A program made the position numbers and the translations under genes. DNA of 64,000 nucleotides. Source: Wuchereria bancrofti. Lineage: Eukaryota > Nematoda > Chromadorea > Rhabditida > Onchocercidae. This document shows, piece by piece, positions 39,164-51,790 of the stretch; the first letter of the stretch is position 1, and each line of letters begins with the position of its first letter. The notes beneath the pieces are model-generated. The model searched no databases and was not told the DNA's origin. It saw nothing but the letters and a program-made list of their open reading frames with translations. The stretch spans positions 11,065,254 to 11,129,253 of the forward strand of contig SSBO01000012.1 in NCBI GenBank assembly GCA_005281725.1, given 5' to 3'.

Positions 39164-42156
39164 ATGCTGGCGCCTATCATCACGAAGGATATGAATCCAT
39201 TTACATCCCAGCCTCGAAAAGCTCGTGATGTTCGGACACATTCTCAGAATCCGGATATTTCGAAGATAACCATATCTACAAATCGGAATCAGAATACCGT
39301 CATAGAGAAGTCATCCCAGCCACTAGTTAAGCTTAGATCTACTTTTGTTCACGGTGGTTCTCTGAATAAGCCTCGTGTTTTGCCTTCTATTGTGGAAGAT
39401 GTTGAGATGCGGCTGAATTTAGATATATCTCATAAAAATGAGGGAAGTGAGAATGCTCGTTTTAAATGTACTTCGTTGGCTAATACTTCTGATTCCACAG
39501 TAATAATAGTTACAACAGCGACGACTGTTGCTACTACTATTACTACTACTACGTCGTGTTCATTTTCGGATTCATCGTTATCGTCCATAATCGGTAGAGC
39601 AAGGTCAACAGTGAAAAAGATTCAGTGAGTAAGAAACAAAAACAACAAAATTTGAAATCGGAATGTCTCGAAGTTCCTTGATAACCTCTTAGTAAAATCA
39701 AGAGATGAAAATTCTGCATTGAATGAAGAAATGTTCTGATTTTAATAATTTAGAAAATTGGTATTTATATTGCATCAACTCTAAATATTGTATTTGAATA
39801 ATTTACTATTTATTCATTGTCTTTCTAATTTTACATTTCTGGGCATTAATGATTAATAGCTCTGAACTTCATTCACCCATTTTGTCAAATTTTATTTTAC
39901 GATACGTTCTTTGAAATCCCAATGTAAAACTTGGATACATTCGTTTTTAAAAAAATTTGCTATATGATCTCGTTTTCTTAAAGCAAGCAAGTGTAAGTTT
40001 TAGCATTTCTTACTGAGATAACCAGTTAAACATTGTTCCTTAACTTTAAAATCATTTTCCCACCTTTCCTTTATTTACTATTTGTTTCACACTTGAAAAG
40101 GTATAAACTAGGCAATTCAGACCCTTCTCCCATCTTTTTTTTAAAAAACAAAAAAAAAAGATTTGCTAAGAAATCCAGTGATCAACATTATGGGAAAATT
40201 GTGAAGCAACGCAAATTATTTTGTTGAGACGAAGCGAATACTACTCTTGATTGTTTTGTTGCACTTTTAGTCATGAGTAAATCAATTATTTTTCTCTTTT
40301 TCTGGATTGAAATGGATAATTTGCTTTGGAATAAAAGCATTTCAGAACATTTAACAATTAGTTCTGAAGTGTTTGTATGATTTGCCAAATTTGCCAAAAC
40401 CGCTGATCATTTATAAGAATTTCTTCTGGATAATTGTATGATTTAAGGACTAAAAAGAACATTTCAAAAATGCTTGTACTGCTATAGCTGTTTCACTTAA
40501 TATTTTCGCAATATTGATGATTGATTCACTGTGTCTGTTGCATCGATCGTTCCCTTTTTTCGAAACTTGGGGAAAGTCATTTCACCCTCCATGATGTGTT
40601 GATCATCCTTTGCTAACACCTATATCACGAAAGCTTTGTGAAGGCTACGCAAATTGCTTTGAATTATTGAAATTTGTTTTGAATTATTGAAATAGAAAAA
40701 CTAAGAGTGTGTAGTCTATGGCTGTGTCAAAGTGTTATAAAACCTCAAATTTCAAATGCTCGCTTATCATACAATTTAGCAACTCGAAAGATATTTGTAA
40801 TTAAAATATTTGTTTATTGGTTCGAGTAAACATATTTTTTTAGTAATGAAACTATTGCTGTGCGATACATCGAAACTGTAACTGATTAAAGCATTATTCG
40901 TCAACGAGAAGGAAAAGGCAAGACATGTGTAATTTTTCCTAGAGAAGTTTTCGCTGACTGAAAAAAAGATACATTTAAAAAGTGAAAAGTAACTAATTTA
41001 TGCAATATGAAAATTTCCAATTAGATCACAGTCTTGGAAAGTGGAAGGGTGGAGGGGTAATTTTTTAATCCTCCATCTAACGTCAGCTTGAAGTATTTTG
41101 TTAATGAAAAATAGTTGAACTATATACTTTGGCAGGAATGAGTTTGATGTCGTGCATAGCAGTTATATTTCAAACTTGCTAGTAAGGTTAAATGAAAAAA
41201 ATATTGACATATTAAAATAATTTAATAAGTATTTGGAACAAATAAGAATTGTGGTTTAGCTTAGTGAATTTATGTGGCGTGGAAATAACGTTATCACTTG
41301 ACTATGACCTAATGTATTTGACTTCACCACAGAATCGTTCAAGTCGGCCAGTAGGAATATCCGAAAGATGAATTCACCATAGCAATAACTTTCACTTAGA
41401 ACTGAGTTTGTCTTTCTTATTTTGTTATTGATTTTTAAATGAAATTGCAAGAAAAAAAATGAAAAAAGGAATCAACTGAAGTGTCCTGAACAAATTTATA
41501 CAAAATATAGCCTTTTTTTTTCTTCGTTGATATTGATAATTGATGTTCGTACTTCTGTTGTAATATTCGGCATATTTCGTTTCTTTTGTTGAATTGCAAA
41601 GACAGGTTTAAATTGTGTAAACAAGCTTCAATAAGCAGTTCACAAGATCTGCTTTTTCTTTTCAAAAACAATTCTTTCTCCCATTTTTGCTACTTTGTTC
41701 ATTCGTTTTTAAATATTTCACTTTGCTTTATTGTTGCTCTATCTATCTAATCTATCTATCCTTCTATTCTTCGTTTGATAATAATTTTACTTTCTTTTTT
41801 TATTATCAATTAATTTCCTCTATTAATTGCTGAATGAAATATTGTTATTTCAGACTAAAAGTAAAACCATACTGAAAATGCTGATTTTCACTTTAAATTC
41901 ATCGACTGTCAGAAATTTATATTTGCGCGTTTTGTAGTAAGATTCTTTTCACAAATACCGCTGACGTTCAATCATTCCCCAAGTCATTCGTCTCACTTTC
42001 CTCCTCACTCTTTTCCCTCTCTATAGTACCATTAAAGATAGGTCCAGTTTAATTGTAGAACAATATTTCAAGAAACAGATTTACATCATGGTCTGGGTTC
42101 AAGATTCAAGTACCGAAACCACAAATTTTGAGTCTAGAGTATCCAATGGCCTATGA
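39164..42156 (+). CDS. Possible hydrophilic Ser/Thr-rich protein, tentative two-exon model
   Basis: An open frame from ATG 39164 (MLAPIITKDMNPF) runs to a TGA at 39626-39628 (154 residues). A good donor, GTGAGT, begins at 39625, just before that stop. The acceptor CTCTCTATAG (ends 42026) opens a phase-compatible frame 42027-42156 (starting TIKDRSSLIVEQYF, ending SNGL then TGA), so a 39164-39624 plus 42027-42156 model of about 196 residues is possible. The first exon is basic and Ser/Thr/Asn-rich with a run of Thr and Val (about residues 110-130). It follows a possible trans-splice acceptor at 39113. No family was recognised. The second exon is uncertain because 43-codon open frames occur by chance in such DNA. 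Confidence 0.35.
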
Positions 42157-42231
42157 TTCCACAATTCCATCCATTTTTTATTCCTTTTCTTTCCAGCTTC
42201 TCTTCTAAGATTCTTTTCACAAATTCCGCTG
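41938..42231. repeat. 26-bp direct repeat pair
   Basis: TAAGATTCTTTTCACAAA followed by ACCGCTG or TCCGCTG occurs at 41938-41963 and 42206-42231 with one mismatch. The two copies flank the tentative exon 42027-42156. Confidence 0.7.
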
Positions 42232-43065
42232 CTTACCGATTTTTTTTCTTTTTTCCTTTTATTTTGTAAAAAATAAATTATTGCTTGAAAGTGACTGGAA
42301 TGATGTTTAGGCTGTAGAAAACGAAATTAATTATGGTCAACAACATGAATTAAATTGAATTGCATCATATATTCAAGCGCAATAAAATTTTAAGCATAAC
42401 AAATTTTGTTCAATAGAAATCTTCCAGCAATGATTTTACCTAAATTTATTTTTTCAGAACCACAATTTCTGAAATGTTTCTCATCTAGTCTGATTTATTT
42501 ACTATTCGATAAAAGCTGGCTTCAGTACCAAAAAGTGAAATCCAGAAAATGGTCCTTTTTACCGCTTATTAATAATGAATTTAAAACTGTCTGAAATGAT
42601 AATAAAATTCAGCGTGAATGAAGAATTTAAAAAGAATGAAATTAATTGGTTGAGGCATAAATAGGCACTTATTACTGATTTTTGAAATCTTCCGAAGCTT
42701 ATAGAAAAATAATTTAAAAAAGCCACACATATAAGCACTGACAACGTGAATAAGGCAACCAAATATTGAAGGAATATCCAAGTTTGAAAATTTCTAAAAG
42801 TACAACAGCTGTTTTCATCCGTATAAATAAATTACTTCGATTTTTCACATAAGGAGAATTTCAACCATACGTAATCGAAATTTATTCAATTCTTTAAACA
42901 AATTATATGGAAATTCATTGACAGTATAACAGTATCTGCGATCGCTTTAAGTAATGAAGCAAATAAATATTAAGCAACCGTACTTTACACAATTCCATTA
43001 TTTGGGTAAATAACAACATATTACAATGCGTTTGCTATTCGAATTCTGCAATTTGATTCTCGAAA
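42157..43065. other. Spacer, nothing recognised
   Basis: AT-rich DNA with short frames only. It lies between a tentative + strand exon and the end of a - strand gene, whose 3' UTR it probably contains. Confidence 0.4.
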
Positions 43066-46000
43066 TTAGCTATCAAAATCCGATAAATCTTCGTAGTCCG
43101 GGTCGCGGTATTCCGTGAAACGATTTGGTATTGGCTTATTCCTGAAAACAGGAAAAAATTCTTCCACTGAACAACAAAAACACTATATACTTCAATGAAA
43201 AAGCCGCACAAGAATTGATGTATCACAAAATTTAATGTGCAAAGGAATCCAATATCTTGAAAAGATTTGAAAAGATCTGAATTTGCTTTTTGTTAAATTG
43301 CAAATTTTTCTCCGAATATGATTTCTTGAAGTTTCTTCAGGATGGACAAGAAGGAAAATTCTACTTTTCATTACCATTCCTACAATCCTCCGCTTTCATA
43401 TAATACGTAGACGATATTTGTCGTCAACATTTGAGAGGAAGAAAGAAGAAAAAGAAAAAAATGAATAATTGCAGCTAATATATTCTTCAAGAAGAATAAT
43501 ATCACGTAGTTAGGTCTGCTCCAAACTTACAGCAGAATACGGCATAGAAAGTTGAATCAGAAAAGTTATGCAAAGAATTTTTAAAAAAATCTATCGAAAC
43601 ATAAGGATTGAACATGAACTATGGAGTGATTTCAATGTGTTTGAGTGCTATAATTAACAGATTACAGAAGACTCCTGTCGCCACAATGGCGAAGCTATGA
43701 TGTAATGAACAAAGATTACTGTTTTAAGTGATTTTAATCTACTTTGTAACCTTAACATCTGTCGCCACAATGGCGAAGCTATGATGTAATGAACAAAGAG
43801 TATTGTTATAAGTGATTTTAATCTACTTTGTAACCTTAACATCCAAAAAATCCCTCCCAATTTTCTTCCTTACAAAGCCATTTATAGTATCTTGTAATGG
43901 TATGGCTCCGTTGGGAAGTGTCTAGCTTGCTTACATCTTTAAATGTTTTATAATTAAGTTATATTCGTGTGTTATGTATCAACTCGTTATTGTAATGTTG
44001 TATAATTTTTAATGTTAATCTGTGGTTTAATTACCCAAGTTTGAGGTTTGAATAATAAAGTATTTCACGAAGACTCCCACAGTACACGTACACAGAACGG
44101 AACCAGTACAGATTCGAGAATCTACCAGTATCGAAGGCAAAGAAGTCAGCGATCTGAACTGTCAAGGAAGGAAACCTACTTTGTTTCGCAAGGAAGCAGA
44201 GCAGTAAGAAAGGGTTATTAAATTTGTTTTTACAACTCCTTTTTGCAAATTTCACTAATTTTAACAAAATATGGTTGGTTAAAGTTAACCTTGCAAGACT
44301 ATCAAATGAAATAGGATTGCTTTCACGGACTTCTCGACCAATTGACTGAAACCGATGCTCCCAGAATGACGGAGTTCGCAATGCAGCACTCAGGTAGGAT
44401 GTACCGGCAGTACGCCAGTCTGTATCACCCTTAAGCAACATTTTCATGTATTTCACTGAATCTATTGGTTCCCTCTTTGTTATTTTGATCTGGAAACGCT
44501 TATTCATCAAGATTTCGATTCTAGCATTTTTTAGAGAATTCACAAAGAGAGTTATCAGATTTAATAATTGCAAATGAATTCCTAAAAAACTGGTGGATTA
44601 TACATTAGACTTAGGATTGTTTCTTCAATAACTCTTATTGTCAGAATTAAATGTAAATATTGGAAAGATTAGGAATTTCGAAAGAAGTACCTTCGTAAAC
44701 ATATAAATTGATACTGGCGCATCACCTTTCGAACTTGATTCTCGTAACAGTTTCTCCTCCCATATTTGTGGCCTAAGAATGAAAAATGAAACTGAACTGA
44801 GAAATTGAAACGATGAAGAATATGACATGCAAAATTTCGTACTAACATAACAATATACTGTTGAATAAAAGAAGAAAAAAGAAATTACCCTCGTGGAACA
44901 TATTTACCCTCTGGACGCTTGTACAGATCAACATAATATTGCAAATCAAAATCAAAATAATCTGGATCATTACGATTTGGACGACTGTAATACGGACGTG
45001 GCATGAATGTCTGAAAGTTCAATAAGATCGAAAAATAATGAAGTTTTATGCACCATTATACCAGCAGTAATAATATTTTGCAGTGGAAAGTTAGAGGAGA
45101 GTTTCTGTGGATTATATCAGAGAAGGCGGCGACGTGCGTTATTTCGTTATTGCAAGACATAAAATGATAGGATATGCTCTTGTGATATGCTATCTGCCTT
45201 ATGTCTATTATCTTTTATTCTGCTTAATAATTTCAAATTACTTAGTATTTGCAATTCAGGCCTTGAAAATTTTTACCGAGCAAATGTCTTTGTCAGGTTT
45301 TAAAATCAGAATGCAGAACAAAGTCGGTTGGAAATTGAAGCTTTTCAAAGAATCATGCGGCAATAAATAAGATCATCCAGCATAATTTTTCGCTGCATAT
45401 CTTTTAGCTGACGACAGTTGCTGATATTATAAAGTTGCTGATAGTGCTGATGTTATAAGGTAACTAATATTATTTTTCGAAACTGAATTGTCTCTATACA
45501 TACATTTTTGTGCTGATTACAAAAACCAAATCTGGAATAAGAGAATCTTTATCAAAAAGTCTAAACTGTTAATATGCCTTCTGTTGTTATCTTCTCTATT
45601 TGGGCAGGCAATAGTTTTTAGGGTCAAAAATGTTTCACTAAGGATATCGAATAAAGTAGAAGCATGTCAATGAAATCACAAATTTCTTAAAGAAATACAT
45701 ATACCACCATTACTTGAGATATAAGATATCTTAAGCAAAAACAAAGAATCTGTTGAGAATCAATTAGCAATCAAAAATCTGCTTAATGTACTAACCGGAC
45801 CTAATAAACTTACTTGAAAATCCGTTTCATCGGCGAATGCCTCTGATACACTACCAGGTGTTGGAGCTGGTCCGTTTCGGAAATCACGCGCCGTAATGGT
45901 TTTCATCGAATTTGGTAAAATTGATGTTTTTAGCAGATGTGCTTCAATATCGCTTGCTTTTTTGTTGTAGTGTGCTTCAATTCCCTTAGAGGAGAGTACA

Positions 46001-48045
46001 GCTGGTGCTGCATATGGACCTGAAATATTGTTGATACTATTCTTTAATACTGTTTCCTTCCTATTCAGACCTTTAATACATCCATCATATTACTGTAATT
46101 CAGATGAAACCGTTGTAACTGTGATACCACCATTTTCCCTTCCTTCCTCCCCTCCCTACAAATCCCCTCTCTATCCACTTCACAAACAAAATTATCATGA
46201 GTTCATATTCAGTTTAAAATAAGGATTAACAAAGAAAATATATTTCGGAAGTAAATGAGCGGAAGCGTTACTCGAATACAAAAATATTCTGAAAAGCTGA
46301 ACAAGAAATTTTTGCACTCATTATTTCGATTTTTATTCCATCTTATTTAAAATTTTAACCTTCAGTGGAACTGTGTTAATAGTTTTGAACTATGATCAAA
46401 ATTGAATTTTGACCAGTTGAAAAGATTGCAAGGTGTCCGCTAAAAAATACTAACCCGTTTCATGGTAAATCCCTGCAGTTTGCGGATAAAACACATGATG
46501 ACTTGGCCTTAGAACAGATGGACTACGAATTGATAATTCTTCGAATGGACTATCAGACCGTTTTTCTCGACGTCGTACTAATTGGGTATCGTTAAATGCT
46601 GTTTCTTCAACGCTTTTTTCAGCATTTCTACGTACCTTCAAGATTTGTTTTGAATCTTCTAGCTAAATCTTTTTTAAAGATTATTACTGATAATGCAATA
46701 TCATAGAAAAGATCAGTGTGGCAAAAAATAGTAAGAAATTATCATAAGTGGAAATGAGAACAGTTTTAATTGAAACAGTATAAAAAAATCAGTAATTACC
46801 GTATAATAGGAGTCTCTAATTGAATCCTGCCACAATTTCCATGCAGGTTTTCTTTCTTCAATTAGTGCATCACTAAAATCTATCCGCTTGAAGGATGGCA
46901 TATGCATTGAATATCGATTACTGAAAGGTATTATCACTTAAAATGGTCTTTTCATATTTACGAATATTTGGTAGTGAAAATTCGCAATGAATGCTTAGGT
47001 CTTCTTACATTAAAGAGAAATCAAATTCACTTGTTTATAAGTAGATAATGCTTTTTGCATATGTGAAATTGTAACTACAAATTGTAATTCTTTTAACTGC
47101 ATCAATATCAGAATTCTGCGATCCTTCAAAAGTAAATGTGAGATATATAAAACAGATCAGTTATGCCCAGTCGTCTAATCACTTTGTTTTTTACTTAGTG
47201 CTAACTGCACAACAAATTCAAAATTTCATTATTAGACATCCCAAGCTCTTTTTCAAATTTCTTGATTCATAATTTTGACCGATACAGAGAATACACGACA
47301 GCAAATGCGATCATTACGTCATTCTTTCTACAAGGCATTTACCCCACGGAGGAATTGAAGAAATACATTAAATTATGCTTAGGCCTAGTTGTATCATTTT
47401 CTTCTATCGTTTCCAATACGCACAATCTCAAAGTACCGGAAGAGTACTGCTTTTTTCAGTGGGACAGAAATCCATAAGTTGCTTTCAGTCAACAAGATGT
47501 TTCTTTCCAACAGTCGTCATAATTTAATAAAATCCGAAGATTAAAAATACATAAACTCCGGACCTAGAGGAAGTAAAGCTTAAACTGGATGAAGTTGGCT
47601 CCGAATGCGGCAAGTTTTTAGCAGCGAAATCGTATTTATTAATAGATGACTTTATGGTTGAATGGCTTTGAGTTGCTGGACGTCCTGAACTTCCTGCTTC
47701 CACATCTTCCTAAACCAAATTTAAATTTATGCATTACAAATATTTTAGAGTACAGAAGCTCTTCCACAGTAAATTTGTTCAGTCAGCATCAAGTATAATA
47801 AAGCTTGAAAATACTATCCGGAAATCATCATCCAGAAATTCTCATCAGTTGCAAAATGCAACCATAACTATTTTACTATTATAGAAAGGAAAAACGTAAA
47901 TGTGTGATACTAATAACCACAAATCAAAAGAACATGAATCTACCGGGTTTCCTTTATAATGGTGCAAGAAAAGAAAGGTTACCTCATCTGACTGTGTGTT
48001 TTCTACCAAATTTGGTATGTCGTCATGTGCAGTACTATCGTCCAT
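43066..48045 (-). CDS. Unrecognised 407-residue hydrophilic protein
   Basis: Nine exons in transcript order: 48045-47983, 47709-47564, 46920-46800, 46662-46455, 46019-45814, 45010-44889, 44772-44691, 44489-44290, 43141-43066. All junctions keep phase, giving 407 residues. The ATG (MDDSTAHDDIPNLVENT) follows an acceptor (GCTTCAG) by only five bases, a likely SL trans-splice site. There is no signal peptide or membrane span. An acidic Ser-rich N-terminus is followed by KPAWKLWQDSIRDSYY, a basic stretch (VRRREKR), GPYAAPAVLSSKGIEAHY, an aromatic Asp-rich block (DPDYFDFDLQYYVDLYKRP), LLKGDTDWRTAGTSYLSAAL and the acidic tail YEDLSDFDS. The aromatic blocks look conserved rather than random, but I cannot assign a family. 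Intron 8 (43142-44289) contains the SL1-bearing insert. Confidence 0.75.
43676..43843. repeat. 84-bp tandem duplication
   Basis: Two adjacent units (43676-43759 and 43760-43843), each starting TGTCGCCACAATGGCGAAGC, differ at only a few positions. They form the left end of the SL1-bearing block. Confidence 0.9.
44001..44006 (+). promoter_or_regulatory. TATA-like box upstream of the SL1 copy
   Basis: TATAAT begins 23 bases before the first G of the SL1 sequence, close to a normal TATA-to-start distance. In AT-rich DNA this can arise by chance. Confidence 0.25.
44024..44045 (+). other. Exact copy of the 22-nt SL1 spliced-leader sequence
   Basis: GGTTTAATTACCC directly followed by AAGTTTGAG is identical to nematode SL1. 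It is followed by GTTTGA, so the GT of a donor site is kept, but the rest of an SL RNA (its known intron sequence and an Sm-binding AATTTTTGG-like site) is absent from the next 100 bases. It is antisense within intron 8 of the - strand gene. A chance 22-nt match is very unlikely. Confidence 0.9.
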
Positions 48046-48134
48046 TTTGTCTGAAGCTATTCAATCGTAATTTATACAGATTTGTCATATGATAAAGGTA
48101 AAAATTATTATTTCATGAAAGGTGTAAAGTAGAT

Positions 48135-48188
48135 ACGGAACTTTCATCTCAAACTGCCCGAACGGAACTTTCATCTCAAACTGCCGGA
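48135..48188. repeat. 27-bp tandem duplication
   Basis: ACGGAACTTTCATCTCAAAC and following bases are repeated twice head to tail just upstream of the 407-residue protein gene. Confidence 0.9.
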
Positions 48189-49525
48189 AATCCTGTAGTA
48201 TTCATCAGCGAGATTTATTTTCAGAATACAATAAAGATGGAAAAATGCTGAGTGATACATATAAGGATAAGGTAACTATGGAATATTGTTAAAGGCCGTG
48301 AAGTTACCCGCTCTTTTAACCAATTTCTAATGGACATAGACAATCTGTTTCCTAGATAAATAATAGAATCATTATTACTGGTGAACAGAAGAAATGTTCT
48401 TCAGTGAGTGTTAGATTTATTATTGATGCAACAGTAACTTCAAGATGAAATTTTTGTTTAATGGCTGTGCTAACTGAAGAGTGTAAAAGTGGAGAGTAGA
48501 GGATAATAATGATCTTTGCAAGCAGAGTCAAAATGGTTCTGCCAACTGTGCATTATTAGTGTTAGTGATCAGCAATCTAACTTTTATATTATAATTTCTT
48601 GGTTCTAAATGATGACTTAATGTTGTGCTTACACTGATCGAACAATATAGAAATATGATGCATAGAGTTTGAACTATCTGGAATAATCTCTCCATTGATT
48701 ACATTGTCAGTGGTTGAGTACCACCTTTTGAACCTTTGTCACTGCGAACAAATTGTTCGACCAAATTTTGTGGCAGAAAGATTTAACTTATAAATCACTG
48801 TTTAAAAAACTAAATTTATTCAAAATATCTATGAAAAAAATTTTGTCAAGGGAAGACAACAAAATCTGGCTAGACAAAGAATTTATAAGTATCAAAAATT
48901 AAGCACAAAAGCAAATGATTTAGACATTCGATTTTCCTTTTTTTGAAAACTTAAAATTTGATAAGGATGTTGGATTAATAAAATTTCTTCTTATATTCCA
49001 TTTTTTATTTGACTTGGCGAAAAGGATGACTGTCATATTGAAGTTTGTCACCTGATTGAGACTGATGGGATGTATTATAGAAACAGCAGCTGGGAGTTGA
49101 TCGGTCGAGTGGCACCGGTTCTGTCTATTTGTATTAGAAAATGACTTAAAAGAGATGTATATTATACCAACAGCAAAATAACATTAAACTAATCGCTTAG
49201 TGGGTTTTAGTAGCAATAAAAGTTGGGTAGGTACATTCAAATGGTAACAGTTGAGTACACATGCGTTACCTGGCAAGAATTTGTGGAAGTGAAGGGAGGG
49301 ACTTCAAAGCAGTTGAAAGATAGTGTCTGAGAGGAATGGTGTAGAATTATCACTTTTCAGAGAAGCGGAAGAAAAATCATAATGTGAAGACCGTTGAAAA
49401 ATGATTCAGGATGATAAAAGCTTTTCAGGAGAACGATAAAACGGGAGGTGTCATAATAACGACTGTTTTGCTTGCATCGAGTAAAATAAAGGATCGGATA
49501 TTTGCTATTATAATAGAGTAGATTT

Positions 49526-49577
49526 AAATATATATATATAATATATGCATACTCACAGACACACACACACACACACA
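49526..49577. repeat. TA and CA microsatellite
   Basis: A (TA)n run is followed by a (CA)n run of about nine units. Confidence 0.9.
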
Positions 49578-51790
49578 TAAAGACTATGAAACAGGAATTG
49601 TAAGGATTGGTGGCTAGAATATGTTCCTCCTTATGTTCGAGAATTTCTCTCATCTTTTCTCCCCACTCACTTTCTCGATTTCGTCTTTATTCTATTCTTT
49701 ATTTCACAGCGATCATCTCGGACGGAAAAATCACTGATCACTCGATCACTGCTACAGCATTCCCTCTTGCTTCAATCCTCAACATTTCCAGCAAAGCATA
49801 TACATACATTCACAGCAGTTTATGTATCTCCGTGCTTTCAACTATAAAGTGTAAAAATTTCATTATGTATGTATGTGTATATATGTATGTACATTTTAGA
49901 GTGTACTGAAATATATATAAAATAAATACAGGACTATTTATTATCCGTATTTTTGCTAAATTTACGATTTGTTTTCAGATTGGTTCACTCTTTCTCAATT
50001 AAAAAAATGCATCTGTCAACGCGTTTGTCATCCCATCTAAGTTGATAATAATTGGATCAGTTACTTGCTAAATTTAAACTACATTGGATCGTGATACATC
50101 CTGAAAATGATTCAAACCTGTTTCCAAATAATCCAGTGTGTTTACTGCAAACTATGCTATATAAAGAAATAAAAGAAATGTTTTTTCCTCCAAAAGATGC
50201 TGAAGCACAATGTCAGAATTTTTAGAACTTCGGTTGTTTGTAATTTGAATGGCTTTTATTGAAAATGAAAGCATTTTAAATGTAAGCGTCAAATGCATTC
50301 CCTGAGCATTCCGCATTTCCAGAGAGACCTAGTTATACTTTTTTAAGCATTTAATTCAGCAAATCTTTTTTGATTCTTAAATCCAAATTTATATGTTGAT
50401 TCAGTGTTGTAATTTGAAGACTAAGTCAACCAACTGGAAGTGGATTCCCCTGAAAATAGCTATCAAAGCGTAGTTTAAGAGAAAAGTCCTAGAGCAATAA
50501 AATGAATTCTTTCTAAACAGCTCTTCATAGTGATACAAACCTCATATAAAGTATAAACATAGATATTTGAGTGCGAAACACTAAAACATTTCGTTTGACG
50601 TTGACATTATGAAGAGAAATATGTGGCACAAATTAGTACTAAGTTTCTGCTGATAAGGGATAATTCGAGACTTCTGAAAAATAGCATCCTAATCCATAGT
50701 TTGTACTTCCGTCTTAAAACTAGTTTCCAGGAAGTTCAGTAACAAGCTTGCTAAGGAACATGACAACTGATTTGTACCAATTATATGTCGATAAATCGAT
50801 CTGCTTTAGCCCTCATATGAATTGAAACGTCAGACCGAATTGACGGTACTGCATAATGTAAGAACACATACATCTGTATACTTTCCACTGATTAATAGTG
50901 TTCCAAAAATGTTCCCATATCACGTGAAAAAACCTCGCATTTATTCTCTGTCACGGCCCACCGTTATATCAGTGAATTATACAAGCTGATAAATGAGCTG
51001 TGACCTTATCCTTGAGTACAGCATCGTACCTCATAACTACAAAACTGTTTTAAGTAATCGGCTTCAAGCCTTTGTTTCCAAAACTACGATAAACACTCTG
51101 ATCCACATAATTTGTACTTCCGTCTTTTGGTGAAAATTATCATTTCTTATGAATTCACAAAAAAGCGTTTTGACAATTCAATAAGTCCTGACAAAAATCA
51201 TTTCAGAATATTCCAGACCTTATGAAGTTCGTTTACAAGTACGCAACTTGGAAGAATAGAAAACAAATTAATCCTGAATGAAATGAAATTTGCCAAACTA
51301 CTGAAAACATCTCGGAAAATGCACAAATGACAGAAAGCACAGATGACTTATCGTAGCATTTGTCTGCTGTATGCACACTCTTCAAAACATTTTCAGTGGC
51401 TTTGCAAAGTTCTCTTCAATAAGAATAGTTCACTGATGTTTCCGGCATGAAAAAAGAAACAGTTTTATGAGCGACTAAATATTTATTGTGCGTTTAGCGC
51501 TAAGATCAAATAAACTGTGATATCTATATAACACGGGATTAAAACCAGCTTCTTGACAAAACTAAGCAAGACTTGACGAAATGTTTGAATGAGAAACGTG
51601 CGATTGATCACATGGTTACCATTGACTATGATATTTTTTACAAGCGTAACTTACGAAATGAAATATTATTAGTCAGCATGTTACATTAAATTCAGAAAGA
51701 ACCAAATGGGCCATAAATCATTTCACAATAATGACAAGACTGTCGTTGTTAGCATTACTGATTGTAGATAAGAGTAGTATGATGACAGAA

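Larger units (their letters stand above)
43676..44068 (+). mobile_element. Putative solo LTR or retroposed block containing SL1
   Basis: The block starts TGTCGCC and ends TATTTCAC. The 9-bp sequence GAAGACTCC directly precedes it (43667-43675) and directly follows it (44069-44077), as expected for a target-site duplication, although nine bases is longer than usual for LTR elements. Inside, in order, are two 84-bp repeats, a TATAAT box at 44001, the exact SL1 sequence at 44024-44045 and an AATAAA about ten bases further on. This order is that of an LTR with promoter, start site and poly(A) signal. Element class and exact ends are inferred. Confidence 0.4.
48046..51790. other. Gene-poor spacer
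   Basis: No exon with splice support was found. It holds a 27-bp tandem repeat (48135) and a TA/CA microsatellite (49526). A short match (TTTGTACTTCCGTCTT) occurs near 50700 and again near 51111. The left part should contain the promoter of the 407-residue protein gene and the right part the blos-2 3' UTR. Confidence 0.45.

Noticed and set aside
44024..44130. A functional SL1 RNA gene
   Set aside because: After SL1 the sequence does not follow the SL RNA intron, and no Sm-binding site is seen in the next 100 bases.
45107..45370. 87-codon hydrophobic + strand frame in an intron
   Set aside because: No ATG near its start, and the hydrophobic composition is expected from T-rich DNA.
47262..47477. 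71-codon + strand frame inside an intron of the orphan gene
   Set aside because: Somewhat protein-like, but it begins with TTG, has no convincing acceptor or partner exon, and matches no family I know.
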